Assembly (NCBI RefSeq): GCF_031755915.1
Contig: NC_083386.1
Coordinates: 20,073,001-20,137,000, forward strand
Origin: Ziziphus jujuba
Taxonomy: Eukaryota; Streptophyta; Magnoliopsida; Rosales; Rhamnaceae
Length of the DNA stretch: 64,000 nucleotides
Direction: 5' to 3'
Shown: positions 35,761-47,056 of the stretch, in pieces
Position numbering within the stretch: position 1 is the first letter of the stretch
Layout: each line of letters opens with the position of its first letter
Program-made: the position numbers and the translations under genes
The notes under the pieces: model-generated
Told to the model about the DNA's origin: nothing
Database searches by the model: none
Seen by the model: the letters and a program-made list of their open reading frames with translations, nothing else

Positions 35761-38700
35761 AATCTTTGCTCGTCAATTTTCATCATAAGACTATCTCCAA
35801 GATAAGCACATGCAAGTCACATGACTAAACTAATATCTAACCTTGACCTTCAAAAGTCGACAATTGAGCTTCTACAAAGTCTTCATGTGTGATTCTAAGG
35901 GCTTGGCATGGGCACTGCACAAATGGGATGGGCACACCACTCTCTTGAGTGAAGAAGACTTGATTTGGCATGTCCACTTCCTTGGTGAAGCGTACACTCC
36001 AAAGTTATTGAATTTTCTCTCCTTAAAAGCTTCAAAATGGTGTGGTCACCATCCTACATGAAGTGTACATGGCAACAAGGTCTAATCAAGGGCCTTAATT
36101 TCAATGCTTATCATTTGGTCTTAAAAAAATATGCTTCTTTATGCTTTGAAACTTTACTTCTTGTCCATTAATCTTCAAAAATCATAATTGAAGCTTTACC
36201 TACACAAAGAGAAAAAAACACATCAAAGCCAACCAAAAACTTGAGAAATCATATAAATAATTAAGCTTAGATAGGCTAGATAAATGAGTAAAATGCTTAC
36301 TAATCAGAATCATTAGGATTTTTTTTTCCCTCTTTTATATTATTTTTATTTTTATATTTTGAAAGAGATGAAACCTATTGGAAGCATAGTTTTACTTATT
36401 TTTTTTTCTCTATATTTTAATTTTTTTCAAGAGATTTTTTTTTACTAACTTAGAAAAAGATTTTTACTAAATTATTTTTTATTAAAGCATTTTATGAATT
36501 ACATAATTATAAATCAATACACATTTTTTAGGAAAATATTTTAAGTCAAATTAACATGTCTAAATATGTAAATATATAATAAGAAATGACAAATATATGT
36601 GACAAAATATTTTAATGGTAAAGTGACAAAATTATTGAGAAAAAAAAAAAAGAGGTGACAAAATTATTAGTTTTTTTTTTTTTAATGTAAACTTTTTAAA
36701 TTAACATATATTAATAATTATGAAATAAATGGTAAAAGAAATGACACTTAGGTGGTGAGGGTATTTAAGACATTTTATACTACGAGCTAGGAGAGAACGA
36801 GCTAGTTAACACAAAATGACAAACGTTAGAAGATGCGTTTGACTTGTTTGAAGCCTATGGGTATAATTTAAAATAGGGATAAACATCAGAAAGTCTAAGT
36901 AATATTAGCCCTAAATTTTATTTGTATAAATGAATATAAAATTTAGTTTTTCTAAACCCTCTATTCAAATTAAGTTAAAATTAGAGGTGTAGTTTAAAAA
37001 GGAAAAAAAAAAAAAAAGAGTTGGGGATTTGCTTAAAACAACATAATAAAAACTACATGAATTAATTTAGGTGCCATTTCGTAACCTATGGGTTTTAATT
37101 TTTTATTCTTTTCTATTTAATTATGCACAGTTAGCTTATTTACAATTAGTTACAAATTTAGAAGAGATTAAGAAAATGTAAAAGACAGCAAATTATAAAT
37201 AGTTTTTTTTTAACAAAAAATTAATTAAAAATAATTTAAACTGTTTTCAATTTGATGTTTTTTTATTTATTTAAAATTTGTAGTTAAGATGTTTAATAAA
37301 TTGCCAAACAAAAAAAAAATGTTTAATAAATTCTAACTATAATTAACCAACCATAGTACATATTTTAAATAAACAAACTCTAGACAATCAAATAAAATAA
37401 AAAAATCAAAAGCCAACATATTACCAAACCATACTTTAGTTTTTCTTCACCATTTATTTCTATGATAGATCTGGACAACTTTTATAATTATATTTAAAGT
37501 ATTTCAACCCATTTCATATTGGTCCTCCAAAATAGTATCAAGCAACTAACTATTGCGGTCATTAAAGAATAATCTGCCGGTTGACTATCTAAATAAGTTC
37601 ATATATATTTCATAAATATATATACACACACACGCATATATATATATATATATATGAATGAGTTTATGTCCTTGAAATCACAAAACCAGTTTTTTAATAT
37701 ACGATCACAAAATATAATTTTATATAGCATTGAAAAAATTAGTTTGCATCTGTCATTAAGGAGCACTGGTCAAAGGCTATGCCTCTTAAAATCATTCTCC
37801 TTGTTTGCCTTTTATTTGGGTAGTTCTTCAGTTTGCTTACGTTCGTTTTCCTTGATGTCGTTTCTTAATTAAGCACGTTGTTTGTTGAATTTTTGTTACT
37901 CTTTTAATGATTAAGTTATAATTTTTTTGGACATAATCATTAAGTTGTAATAATAACAATAATAATAATAATAATAATAGTTAGGGGTTAATCATAATGA
38001 AAAAACTCATAGTAAGAAGGAAAAAATCTGCATCCAATCGCATTAAACTTTTTCGAACAGAAAAGTCCAACAAGAAAAAGAAAGGAATAGGATTCAATTA
38101 TGACACGGACCAAGAGCACGCACTAAGAGCTTTTGGGGAACAAAAATAGTGGAGAGGAATGAATCGGAGAAACTGTACAAACGGCAATTTTTATGTCCTC
38201 CTATGACAGTTACCCATATATTTCGAAATCCAACGCACCTGTACGGGATTGGAATATTTAGCACTTCGATTGATTGGATTGGGTATATATTATAAATCTA
38301 TCTTCAATGTGGTGCAGCTTTTAATGTAATCTTTAAATTCTGAAAATAATAATACTAGCACGCCAAATATATTAATTTATTTTTTTATTATTTATTTAAT
38401 TTTTCATAAAATTTTTAGGAGAAAATACCTATCCACCTCCTGACATTAGGCTTAATTACACTTGGTCGTCACTCCTAAATTTCGTCAAAAGCCCCCCTCA
38501 CAGTGTTAAGCCAATTCGAAGATCAACAGTTTGTCCAATTTGACCATTAGAGGGCCCACCCTTTATGATTGTAAACTTTTTTTTTTTTTTTTTGGTTTTT
38601 TGGGAAATACCCTAGTGAATATAAACTAAATAGATTATTTGACTCTTCATTTATTTCAAAAATATTTGGTAACACCTAACATGTATTACTTTTATTTCAA

Positions 38701-38919
38701 AATTAGAAATGCTCTTTTAACTTTTTTAAATGTTTTTCAATATTTTTTTGGTGATTATTTTTTTAATATATACATGCAAGAATTACAGACATAAAAATTA
38801 ATTATGTTGATACAAGAATCAACTGTCAAAAATCTCGCATCCTCTGTTACTATTGATAAACATTATGGGTCTTCAAAATAAAAAAAATAAAATTAAAAAA
38901 CTATGTTAAGAGGCCTTTG
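35761..38919. other. Unassigned, mostly AT-rich
   Basis: The part at 35,830-36,110 is more GC-balanced and contains CTTGGTGAAGCGTACACTCC, perhaps an old LTR fragment, but I found no partner in the window. The rest is AT-rich with T runs, an AT repeat (37,632-37,655) and an AAT repeat (37,953-37,979). The 72-codon frames at 35,843 and 37,654 resemble nothing known to me. Confidence 0.4.
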
Positions 38920-39300
38920 AGGTACCGATCGGGCATAGGCCAAAGATCCTCTAACTCTCAGGTGGGAAAAGACCGATGAACTTTTTGTTACAAATAAGGA
39001 GGAAGAAGAAAAATAGTAATAGCTGTGTAAAAATTATTTTTCACATCTTGTATGACGGCTAGGGGCCTTTATATAGGTATTTAATTAGGGTTTAGCAGGA
39101 AATAAAATAAATACATAGCAATATTATTTATGCAGAGAAAATATTTTAATTAGGATCCCTAATCTATTTAAACTAAAACAATCCAAATATATTAGATCAT
39201 AGAATCCTAATTGTTTTAAGCAGTTTAGAATTTTTTTTTTTTTTTGGGTCCAAATATTTAGGAAGTGATGAAATATTCTTCTATAGTTAGCCCCTACTCT
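38920..39300 (-). repeat. Dispersed repeat copy 1 (LTR-like)
   Basis: It matches 55,085-55,350 in the same orientation over blocks such as TTATATAGG, GGAAATAAAATAA, and AAGTGAT.AAATATTC. On the - strand both carry CTATATAAA, like a TATA box, so these may be LTR fragments of a - strand element. Copy 1 holds about 100 bp more than copy 2. Confidence 0.6.
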
Positions 39301-41388
39301 CTAAGTGAAGAATTCACTAAGTAGAGTAATGGGTGTTGATTCTAAGTCGAGGTTTACTTTGATTTGTTTGAGTTTTAAACCATTAATAACTTGAGCCATA
39401 TACAACTTAAGAGACGTATTTAATGTAATGAATAGTCTTATTTAATTAAAGAGATGTAATTTCTGTCATAGGCAATTGTATTCAATCAGAGAGACATATT
39501 TAGATTTTCTCTTACAACATGTTTAGATAAAGGTAAAGCTAGTGAGAATCCAATTCTCTTGAAAAAGTGATGATTTTTTTTGTTTGTATATTTATTGTAC
39601 GATGGGAAAGTGTAGGTCTAGGGAATTAAATTCCTATCAATGTAGGAAAATATGTGGGAAAGTTGTTCCCACCTATATTTGTATCATTTTGAGAATTCCA
39701 GAGAAAATAGTTTTGAATTTATTTTTAAATATGTATTTACCATTTATTTATTATATAATATTAAATTTAATTAGGTATGAATTCCAACTTTTCTGTTACT
39801 CACCAAACAGACCAAGAGAAAAATTAATTTTTAGAAAACTAAATCCTAGGAAATTAAATTGCGAGAATCAATTTCCTTCTCAACTTTGACATTTCTCAAA
39901 CGAGACCTTAATGAAATTTCTATATAAAATTCCCATCCGAGACTTTTAGTATTTTCTTTTTGTCCACCATCTATCCGTTTATGTTAAAGCTTAATATAAG
40001 GACATACATAGTTGAAAACCCATAAGTCTACGTATGGTTTGTCTATCACTAGTCCGAAACTAGTTTGTAGTTCCCACTAGATGGAAAAAGGATAACACTA
40101 AACCACCTAGCTCATAGTATAACACTAAACCACCACCTAGCTTATAGTACTTTTAATTTGAAACTGGCTTGTGGTTTTCTAAATTTAAGACTAGATCATC
40201 AATTTTTTTTTTCTTACTTATAATGGCTTGTATTGATCATAGATTAGCTGGACTAGATAGGCCATATCGAGTCATTTTCACATGAAGGCTTAATATTGGG
40301 TATGCATATATAAAATGCAAATCATATGAATGACTAATGAGACTGACACATAATGAATATTCATACATCAAAAGGAGAGTTGGTAAGAGAATTCATTACA
40401 GTTAAATTGCACCAATTTAGCATTTATCTCTTTGAAAAAGAGATCGCCAACCTGAAACTATCTAGTTAAAACCCTATATTCATAGTACTATGCCGCAAGT
40501 CAATAATATTGGGACAGTTGTCTAAAGATTGTTTCATTATTTAGTTATTCAACGAGTCGAGAAGTCACAATATAAATCTTTGCAGCCTTAAAGGCACAAT
40601 TAGGTAGTTTTTCCATGAGCCTTTGTTGTTGAGTAATTGAAATTTATATGTAATTTGTAAGGTGTAAGTCGATCCTGTGAAGTTCTATGACATGATATTA
40701 GATTCCTCCACCTAATCAAATATGAGATATTGAAGAGTCATTGGCCACTGCATAGGAATTCATTAGCTTGGGGTAGTCTGTGGCTTTGGTGAGGTTTATT
40801 TCGTGGAAAATCTCTTTTGTGTAAAGATGTGTCTTCAAGACTATGGATAATAGATGACGTCCAAGAAAGTTATTCTTGTTCTATCTGATAGCCAAAATCT
40901 TCTCAATTTAAAATCTATTGCATTAGTCTGCATCATCATAAAGTTTATATTTTTGGTGTGGCAACTATTCTTGATATATATATATATATATATATTATAA
41001 TTCTTACAAGCAGAAACTCTCAGATGAATTTTGTTTGGGATAATAGTAAAGACAACTGTTGTTCAGAAGACCATCATCTTTTATAGATGCAATAAATGAC
41101 GTTTTTTGAAAAATCATAATCTTTACCACTGTTCTGGACGAAATTCATTTCTAATTTCCCATAAGAAAGACTTTCAATATATATAGATATAAATAGTCTT
41201 TCTCCCTCAATCTATTGACTTCTTGCTTTATATGTCAAAAGAGTCAACTTGGCCTCCTTAGTATTGTGATTGATTCCCATGTGAAGACTAACTTGCAATG
41301 CATCCTTTGTCCATGTCAAAAAGGTTTGCCAATATAATGCATATTTAAGTGTGTTATGAATTTTAATCTAGGCCAGCATTAGAATGTT
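39301..41388. other. Unassigned stretch, possible MITE and short tandem duplication
   Basis: A 27/30-bp tandem duplication (ATAACACTAAACCACC...) lies at 40,092-40,148. Ends at about 39,516-39,560 and 39,860-39,905 are loosely inverted (GTTTAGATAAAGGTAAAG against GTTTGAGAAATGTCAAAG on the - strand), suggesting a hAT-like MITE. An AT repeat lies at 40,975-40,996. No gene was recognised; the 101-codon frame at 39,584-39,889 lies inside the possible MITE. Confidence 0.4.
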
Positions 41389-41393
41389 TGTTT
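41389..41393. repeat. Target-site duplication of copia D, left
   Basis: TGTTT directly precedes the LTR; the identical TGTTT follows the other LTR at 47,052-47,056. Confidence 0.85.
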
Positions 41394-42059
41394 TGTTGTA
41401 AAAATCATAAAACTTTGAAATCCCAAATGTATATGCATATATCTATCGATCAAACAAAGGGAATAAATATTATGAAATAAACAAGAAGAACCCATAGATA
41501 TTATGTTAGAATTAAAATTTTTAAAAATTTGATATTTATATATCGATAGAGTATTATGTTAGAATTAAAATTTGTAGAAATTTGATATTTATATATCGAT
41601 TGAGACAGTAGTTAAACTCCTTTTTCTTACAACAATATTTGCTCTACCATGGTGCTCACAGTTTTATAGTGATTGTCTCCTAGGATAAAATGATCACTTC
41701 TTTGAATAGTTGCACTCCAAATTTAAAGAACAGCGAACCAGATAAAATTTTTAATTCTCTTTATACACATACTTATTTAATTATTTTTAATAACTTCAAC
41801 AATAATCTCATATGGTATTTATAGACTTTAGAAGGATATCAGAAAGAGACATAATAATTTAGAAGAAAATATGACGAACAAGCATAATGCTTAAAGGAAG
41901 ACACAATGGTTTGAAAAAAACTCAGTGACTAGGAATATACACAGACACATAGAAACAACACAGCTATTAATAATGAATCAGTTTAATTTATAACTTTCCA
42001 TTAATATAAGAGTCATAATGTTCCAGAAATAATTTTTTATTCATTATATATTTCCAACA
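41394..42059 (-). repeat. 3' LTR of copia D
   Basis: The LTR spans 666 bp and on the + strand runs from TGTTGTAAAAATC to TTTCCAACA. It contains its own imperfect tandem duplication of about 53 bp (TTATGTTAGAATTAAAATTT...TATATATCGAT) at about 41,500-41,604, not shared in that form by the other LTR. Confidence 0.9.
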
Positions 42060-42559
42060 TCCTCCACAGGAATATAAAATTGACACATTTAAAGAGATTC
42101 ATTGGAAAAGTAATCACTTTAAGAAATATAGCTTTTGCCTTTGAATCTTCCTTACTGACAAACTATCGGATTTACAAGCTACTAAGTACACATGATGTCT
42201 TGAACTTTTAGCCATTTTCCAAGATAATAGAATTCACATAATTACTCTTTAAAACATTGTCTAAACATTGTTGATTCTTTCGATTGTGTTCATATGGCCA
42301 TGAATATTCCTGGCTTTTCATGAGAGCTCTATAAACCTCCAGCCTATAAAAATTCTCTTAGAAGTGGCCCATTCACACTAATGTAGGTGAGTATCTATTA
42401 AAAGTTTCTTGTAAAAACCTTATTTGGATTTTCAATGTATAGGAGTCATTAAAAGTAATGCTTATCCTAACACACATTATAAACAAAACTAATTATCATA
42501 GAAGTGGGTAGAGTTATATAAAATGTAGTGTTTTTGTATAATCAATTGAGATTCAGTTG

Positions 42560-43300
42560 TCCCCTTGAACCTAGATATTAGGATCTTTAGTCAACTAGGT
42601 AGGATTTCCATCAAGACTATTCAAACTTAATGGCTTTAATCCAATTCCCTTTGATGAACAATAAAATTGCTCTCTTGTTAAACTTTTAGTAAATGAATCT
42701 GTAAGAGTATATTTAGATTTCACATAATCTATAGATATTATACTATTTAGAGCAATTGTTTTATAGCATTATAGTTTCGATGTATATGTCGAGATTTATT
42801 ATTATAATTATGGCTTTATGCCCTTTTAATAGTGTATTGACTATCATAATGTATGCAAGCAAGTGGAGGGTTTAGCCATCTTGGAGCATCCTCTAGAAAA
42901 TGTCAAAGCCACTCTACTTCTTCTCTAGCTTTATCTAAAGCAATAAATTCATATTCCATTGTGGATCTTGCAATACAAGTTTACTTGGAAGATTTAATAT
43001 AAATCTTTTCATCTAATTCACCATTTAAAAATACTTTTTTTACATCCTTTTGATGTATTTCTAATTTTTTTAGTGCAGCAATAACCATTAACATTCTAAT
43101 AAATGTAATTTTTGTAACTGGTAAATCTGTATCAAAATAATCTAGACCTTCTTTTGTTTCATAGCCCTTTGTTACTAATCAAGCCTTAAATTTATCAATT
43201 AATCCATCCGCTTTCATCTTTTTTTTTCTTTTAATGATCGACGTGAAACCTAAAGTTTATTTCTAGGTAGAATATCTACTAATTCCCATTAGTGGTTTTG
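42560..43300 (-). pseudogene. copia reverse transcriptase/RNase H with catalytic core deleted, element D
   Basis: The N-terminal part reads KGYETKEGLDYFDTDLPVTK and LEIHQKDVKKVFLNGELDE (about 42,990-43,190), the start of RVT_2. The frame then passes straight from IYIKSSK into TCIARSTMEYEFIALDKARE (about 42,900-42,985), which is RNase H. The Y-V-D-D palm and connection are missing, so no polymerase could be made. Further RNase H sequence continues to about 42,640. Confidence 0.85.
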
Positions 43301-44423
43301 TGTGATGAATTCAATTTCACTATTAATTACTTATTTCTAGTAAGGAGCTTTATGTGTAGACATAGCTTCTCCAAAATTCTTTGATTCGATTTTTAACATG
43401 TAATTTAAAAATTTTGGGCCAAAAGATTTTGAAATTTTCATTCTTTTGCTATGACTTAGGTCACAATCCATGTCCTCCTGAACAACTTAGATCACGTACC
43501 ATTTTATAAGGAAATACATCTTCATAAAAATATGCATTCCTAGATTCTATAATTATATTAACATGCAGGCCAAGAATTTTGTATTTATGCACAAGGAATC
43601 TATAAGCATTACTATTACTTGAATATCTAATAAATATACAACTGATAGTTTTAGATCCTATCTAGATTCTCTTAGGATTAGGTATTATTACCTTTGTAAG
43701 GTCTCCACGCTTTCAAGTATTTGTAGGTAGGTTTTCTACCTTTCCACAACTCATAAGGCGTAGTATTAGTTTTCTTATGAGATATTTTATTAAAAAGCGA
43801 ATTTGTAAAAAATAAATGCTTCCCATTACACATTGAAGTAAACCATAACTTATCAACATAGCATTCTAGCACCATTAGACTGGGGTGACTATGGAGCAGT
43901 GATTTAGTGAATAACTCCATGTTCAAAACAAAACAAATCAAATGGAATATCATATTCACCATTTCTATTGCTTTTTAATACCTTAATCTTCTTGCTAAGT
44001 TGATTTTCAACTTTATTTTTTTATAAAGTTTACATACTTTCAAAGCCTCTTCTTTGGATCTTAATAGGTACACATAACAATAACGTGTATAATCATCAAT
44101 AAAATATCATAAAATATTTTTTACCTCCTCTTGTTTGCATAAATTTTAAATCATAAGTATCACTATGAATTAAATTTAAAGATTGAGTATTTCTATCAAT
44201 TCTATGAAAATGTGCTTTTGTTAATTTAAATTCAACACAAGTTTCACATTTATAATCTAAATTAAATCAAAAATTGGTATTAAATTTAAATTAATTAATC
44301 TCTTCATAGTAATATAACTAACACATCGTAATCTACCATACTACATATTAGAAGACCCAATTAAATAAGCAAAATAATCTATATTATTATTATTAGTAGT
44401 AGTTGTAGTAGGCATGATAGTCA
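43301..44423 (-). pseudogene. copia integrase, element D
   Basis: The piece at 43,678-43,962 ends NTTPYELWKGRKPTYKYLKAW, the hallmark end of a copia integrase core. The catalytic core upstream (43,960-44,420) is badly decayed, with many stops. The segment 43,301-43,680 corresponds to the spacer before reverse transcriptase. Confidence 0.75.
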
Positions 44424-45561
44424 TTATATTAAATTTAAAGACCCCTTGCTCAAATAACTTTTATCCACATACATTGTTCCTTCAGAAAGTATAAATTTAC
44501 TGGACTCAAAAACCAACTTAAAACCATTTTTACTAAGTAATGATCTAGACACAAGATTTTTGCAAATGTTAGGAACATGCAACACACTTGTGAGAGTAAC
44601 TTCCTTTGCAAATATTATCTTAAGTATAAAGTTTCCTTTCCCTTCAACTTTAGAAGTACAAGTATTCTCCATGAAAAATTGTTCTTCATCATGATTTGGA
44701 ATTTGATAAGTGGTGAACAAATATGGCAAGTGGCCCTAGTTTCCAACCACCACGACCTTGAATTCCCTATCAAGTTAGTTTCAGAAACAACAATAGATAG
44801 ATTCATCTCACTAACACCTTTGGAAAAAATTTTAATTTCAGCAACATTGGCATGAGCAATCATAGATTCATCTCGCTAACATCATTGGAAATATTTTCAA
44901 ACCTCGATTTTTCCTATCAAGTTAGTTTTAGAAACAACAGTAGATAGATTCATCTCACTAACATCTTTGGAAAAATTTTAAATTTCAGCAACATTGACAT
45001 GAGCAATCATAGATTCATCTTGCTAACATCATTGGAAATATTTTTAATATCAACGACATTGGCACAAGCAGTCATAGATTATCTCACTAACATCATTGGA
45101 AAGATTTTCAATTTCAACAGCATTGGCATAAGTAGTCTTCCTTTTTTTATTCTCTTAGCCTTTACAGTTACAACAATCCTTAGCATGATGCCCCGGGTTG
45201 TCAATTACAAAACATTTTCCACTGAACCTTTTAAATCCACCGCCATTAGACCCTCCACTGAAACTTTGATTTTCAACTTTTCTTTTCTTGTTCACGTTGG
45301 TCTCATGCCATTGTTCCACTATATTTGCCTAACCTTCCTTCGAATTTCTACTTTTATTCTCAATCTTAAAATAAAGTCCTCAGGCCCCATTTCTATATGT
45401 TTATATTTTAAATAATTTTTGAAATCTTTCCAAGATGGTGGCAATTTTTTTATTGCAGCAACAAGTTAGAAAGACTCACCAATTTCCGTTTTTCATCATG
45501 TATTTAATGAAAAATGAGTTGGGGCTCTTGGACTTGATTTATAACTCTTTGAACCAACCAT
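44424..45561 (-). pseudogene. copia gag, protease and GAG-pre-integrase, element D
   Basis: The open piece at 44,424-44,729 (FILKIIFAKEVTLTSVLHVP, then NICKNLVSRSLLSKNGFKLV) is the GAG-pre-integrase region. Just upstream the protease site reads WWLETRATCHICS where the family has WWIDTGATRHVCS, so catalytic Asp and Gly are both lost. The knuckle near 45,180-45,220 reads CFVIDNPGHHAKDC, one Cys missing. Gag starts near ATG 45,561 (MVGSKSYKSSPRAPTHFS) and soon joins KLPPSWKDFKNYLKYK of the UBN2-type gag, implying an internal deletion. Confidence 0.8.
44770..45115 (-). repeat. Tandem repeats between gag knuckle and protease, element D
   Basis: Units of about 155-160 bp, each with GTTAGTTT.AGAAACAACA and CATGAGCAATCATAGATTC, occur at about 44,772 and 44,927. 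Shorter repeats (ATTCATCT.GCTAACATCATTGGAAA) follow to 45,110. They expand the spacer next to the protease. Confidence 0.75.
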
Positions 45562-45840
45562 TTTAAAATCCAAGAATTTTCCAACAACAAATTATATATA
45601 ACACAAGTTTATAACACAAAATTAAGGAATGTAAACAATGTATATTGATAAATCCAAGATATATATATATATATATGAAAATTGTCCAATATATAATATA
45701 TATAATATTTTAACTATAATACTTAAAGCAACAAAAACAAATATATATCATCTACGTCTCATAAAAGAAGTTAAATAATACAAGAAAACTCTTGCTAGCA
45801 CTCAAGGCTCTATAGGAAAGTAAAGATATATATAACACGT

Positions 45841-45841
45841 G

Positions 45842-45886
<45 letters not shown>

Positions 45887-45900
45887 GTATATATAAATAT
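45841..45900. repeat. TA microsatellite in copia D leader
   Basis: (TA)n runs from about 45,845 to 45,880, with more TA-rich runs at 45,660-45,676, 46,081-46,096 and 46,204-46,216. The leader between 5' LTR and gag is dominated by these repeats and the foldback insertion. Confidence 0.85.
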
Positions 45901-45913
45901 ATAACATTGCTAT

Positions 45914-46062
45914 GGTGTGGTCCATCCACATGCCGATCTGCACCAAAGCCAACGCTTTTAAGAAAAAGCGTTGGTTTTACTGTTACACAGACACACCAAA
46001 AGCCGATGCATTTTCTTAAAAGCGTTGGCTTTGGTGTGGATTGGCATGCAGCGGACCGCACC
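45914..46062. mobile_element. Small foldback (MITE-like) insertion in copia D
   Basis: This 149-bp palindromic element has arms 45,914-45,965 and 46,011-46,062 that pair almost perfectly (GGTGYGGTCC outward, CACCAAAGCCAACGCTTTTAAG inward). A second inner hairpin pairs the left AACGCTTTT with AAAAGCGTT at about 45,963-45,973. It is clearly GC-richer than its TA-rich surroundings. TA dinucleotides flank both ends (TA-T...G-TA), compatible with TA target duplication. It carries no gene. Confidence 0.75.
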
Positions 46063-46350
46063 GTAGACACACCCGTATAAATATATATATATATATACAT
46101 GTATATAAGTAGATATAGAAATATATTAAGTAAAAAAGAGATAGAGATCTGAACTACAGATATTTCGTAATAATATAAAACACTCATTGTTATATAATAT
46201 AATGTATATATATATAAGATAAAAAAGTTAATAATTTCCTATTTCCTTTTTCAAAACATAAATATATATATATATAATATGTAGAGAAGAAAGTAAATAA
46301 CTCAATGTCTTGGGACAGATTTATCAAAAGATAATATATAGTCTTAAGAA

Positions 46351-47051
46351 TGTTGTAAAAATCGTAAAACCTTAAAATCCAAAATGTATATCTACTAGTA
46401 TAGGTATAAGTATATATATTAATATATCAAACAAACAAAATAAATATTATGAGATAAAGAAGAAGAACTCATAGGTATTGTATTAGAATTAAAATTCCTA
46501 TTAAAATCCCTATTAAAATTCCTATAAATTTAATCTTTACATATTGATTGAGGTAAGATTGAACTCATTTTTCTTAAGATAATATTTGCTTTACCACGAT
46601 GCCCATAGTTTTACATAGCATTCTAAATTCAAAAAATAGTAAAGCGGACAAAGTTTCGAATTCTCTCTATATACACACTTATTTAATTGAACTCTTTTTT
46701 CTTAAGATAATATTTGCTTTACCACGATGCCCATAGTTTTACATAGCATTCTAAATTCAAAAAATAGTAAAGCGGACAAAGTTTCGAATTCTCTCTATAT
46801 ACACACTTATTTAATTGTTTTCAAGGCCTTCAATGATAATCTCATATGCTATTTATAGACTTCATAAGAATATAGATATGACAAACAGACATAATGATTC
46901 ATAGGAAGAATAGACATAATGATTCAAAGGATATACATAGACATAGAGGAAACAACACAACTATTAATAATGAATCATTGTAAGTTGTAAATTTCCATTA
47001 ACAATCATAATACTCCAGAAATAAATTTTTATTCATTATTAATTTCTGACA
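46351..47051 (-). repeat. 5' LTR of copia D
   Basis: The LTR spans 701 bp and on the + strand runs from TGTTGTAAAAATCG to TAATTTCTGACA. It aligns with the 3' LTR over most of its length but contains a 128-bp tandem duplication (46,561-46,688 and 46,689-46,816) absent from the other LTR. Confidence 0.9.
46561..46816. repeat. 128-bp tandem duplication in 5' LTR of copia D
   Basis: The two 128-bp units differ by about one base (GAACTCATTT against GAACTCTTTT). The near identity, against the more diverged LTR pair, means this duplication is much younger than the insertion. Confidence 0.92.
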
Positions 47052-47056
47052 TGTTT

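Larger units (their letters stand above)
41394..47051 (-). mobile_element. Ty1/copia element D with both LTRs, non-autonomous
   Basis: This 5,658-bp element has two LTRs, each starting TGTTG and ending in ACA on the + strand, a polypurine tract (on the - strand GTGGAGGA before the 3' LTR at 42,060-42,069) and a perfect TGTTT target duplication. Order from right to left is gag, protease, integrase, reverse transcriptase/RNase H, as in copia. No initiator-Met primer site is visible beside the 5' LTR at 46,350, so the leader is probably altered. Confidence 0.92.
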
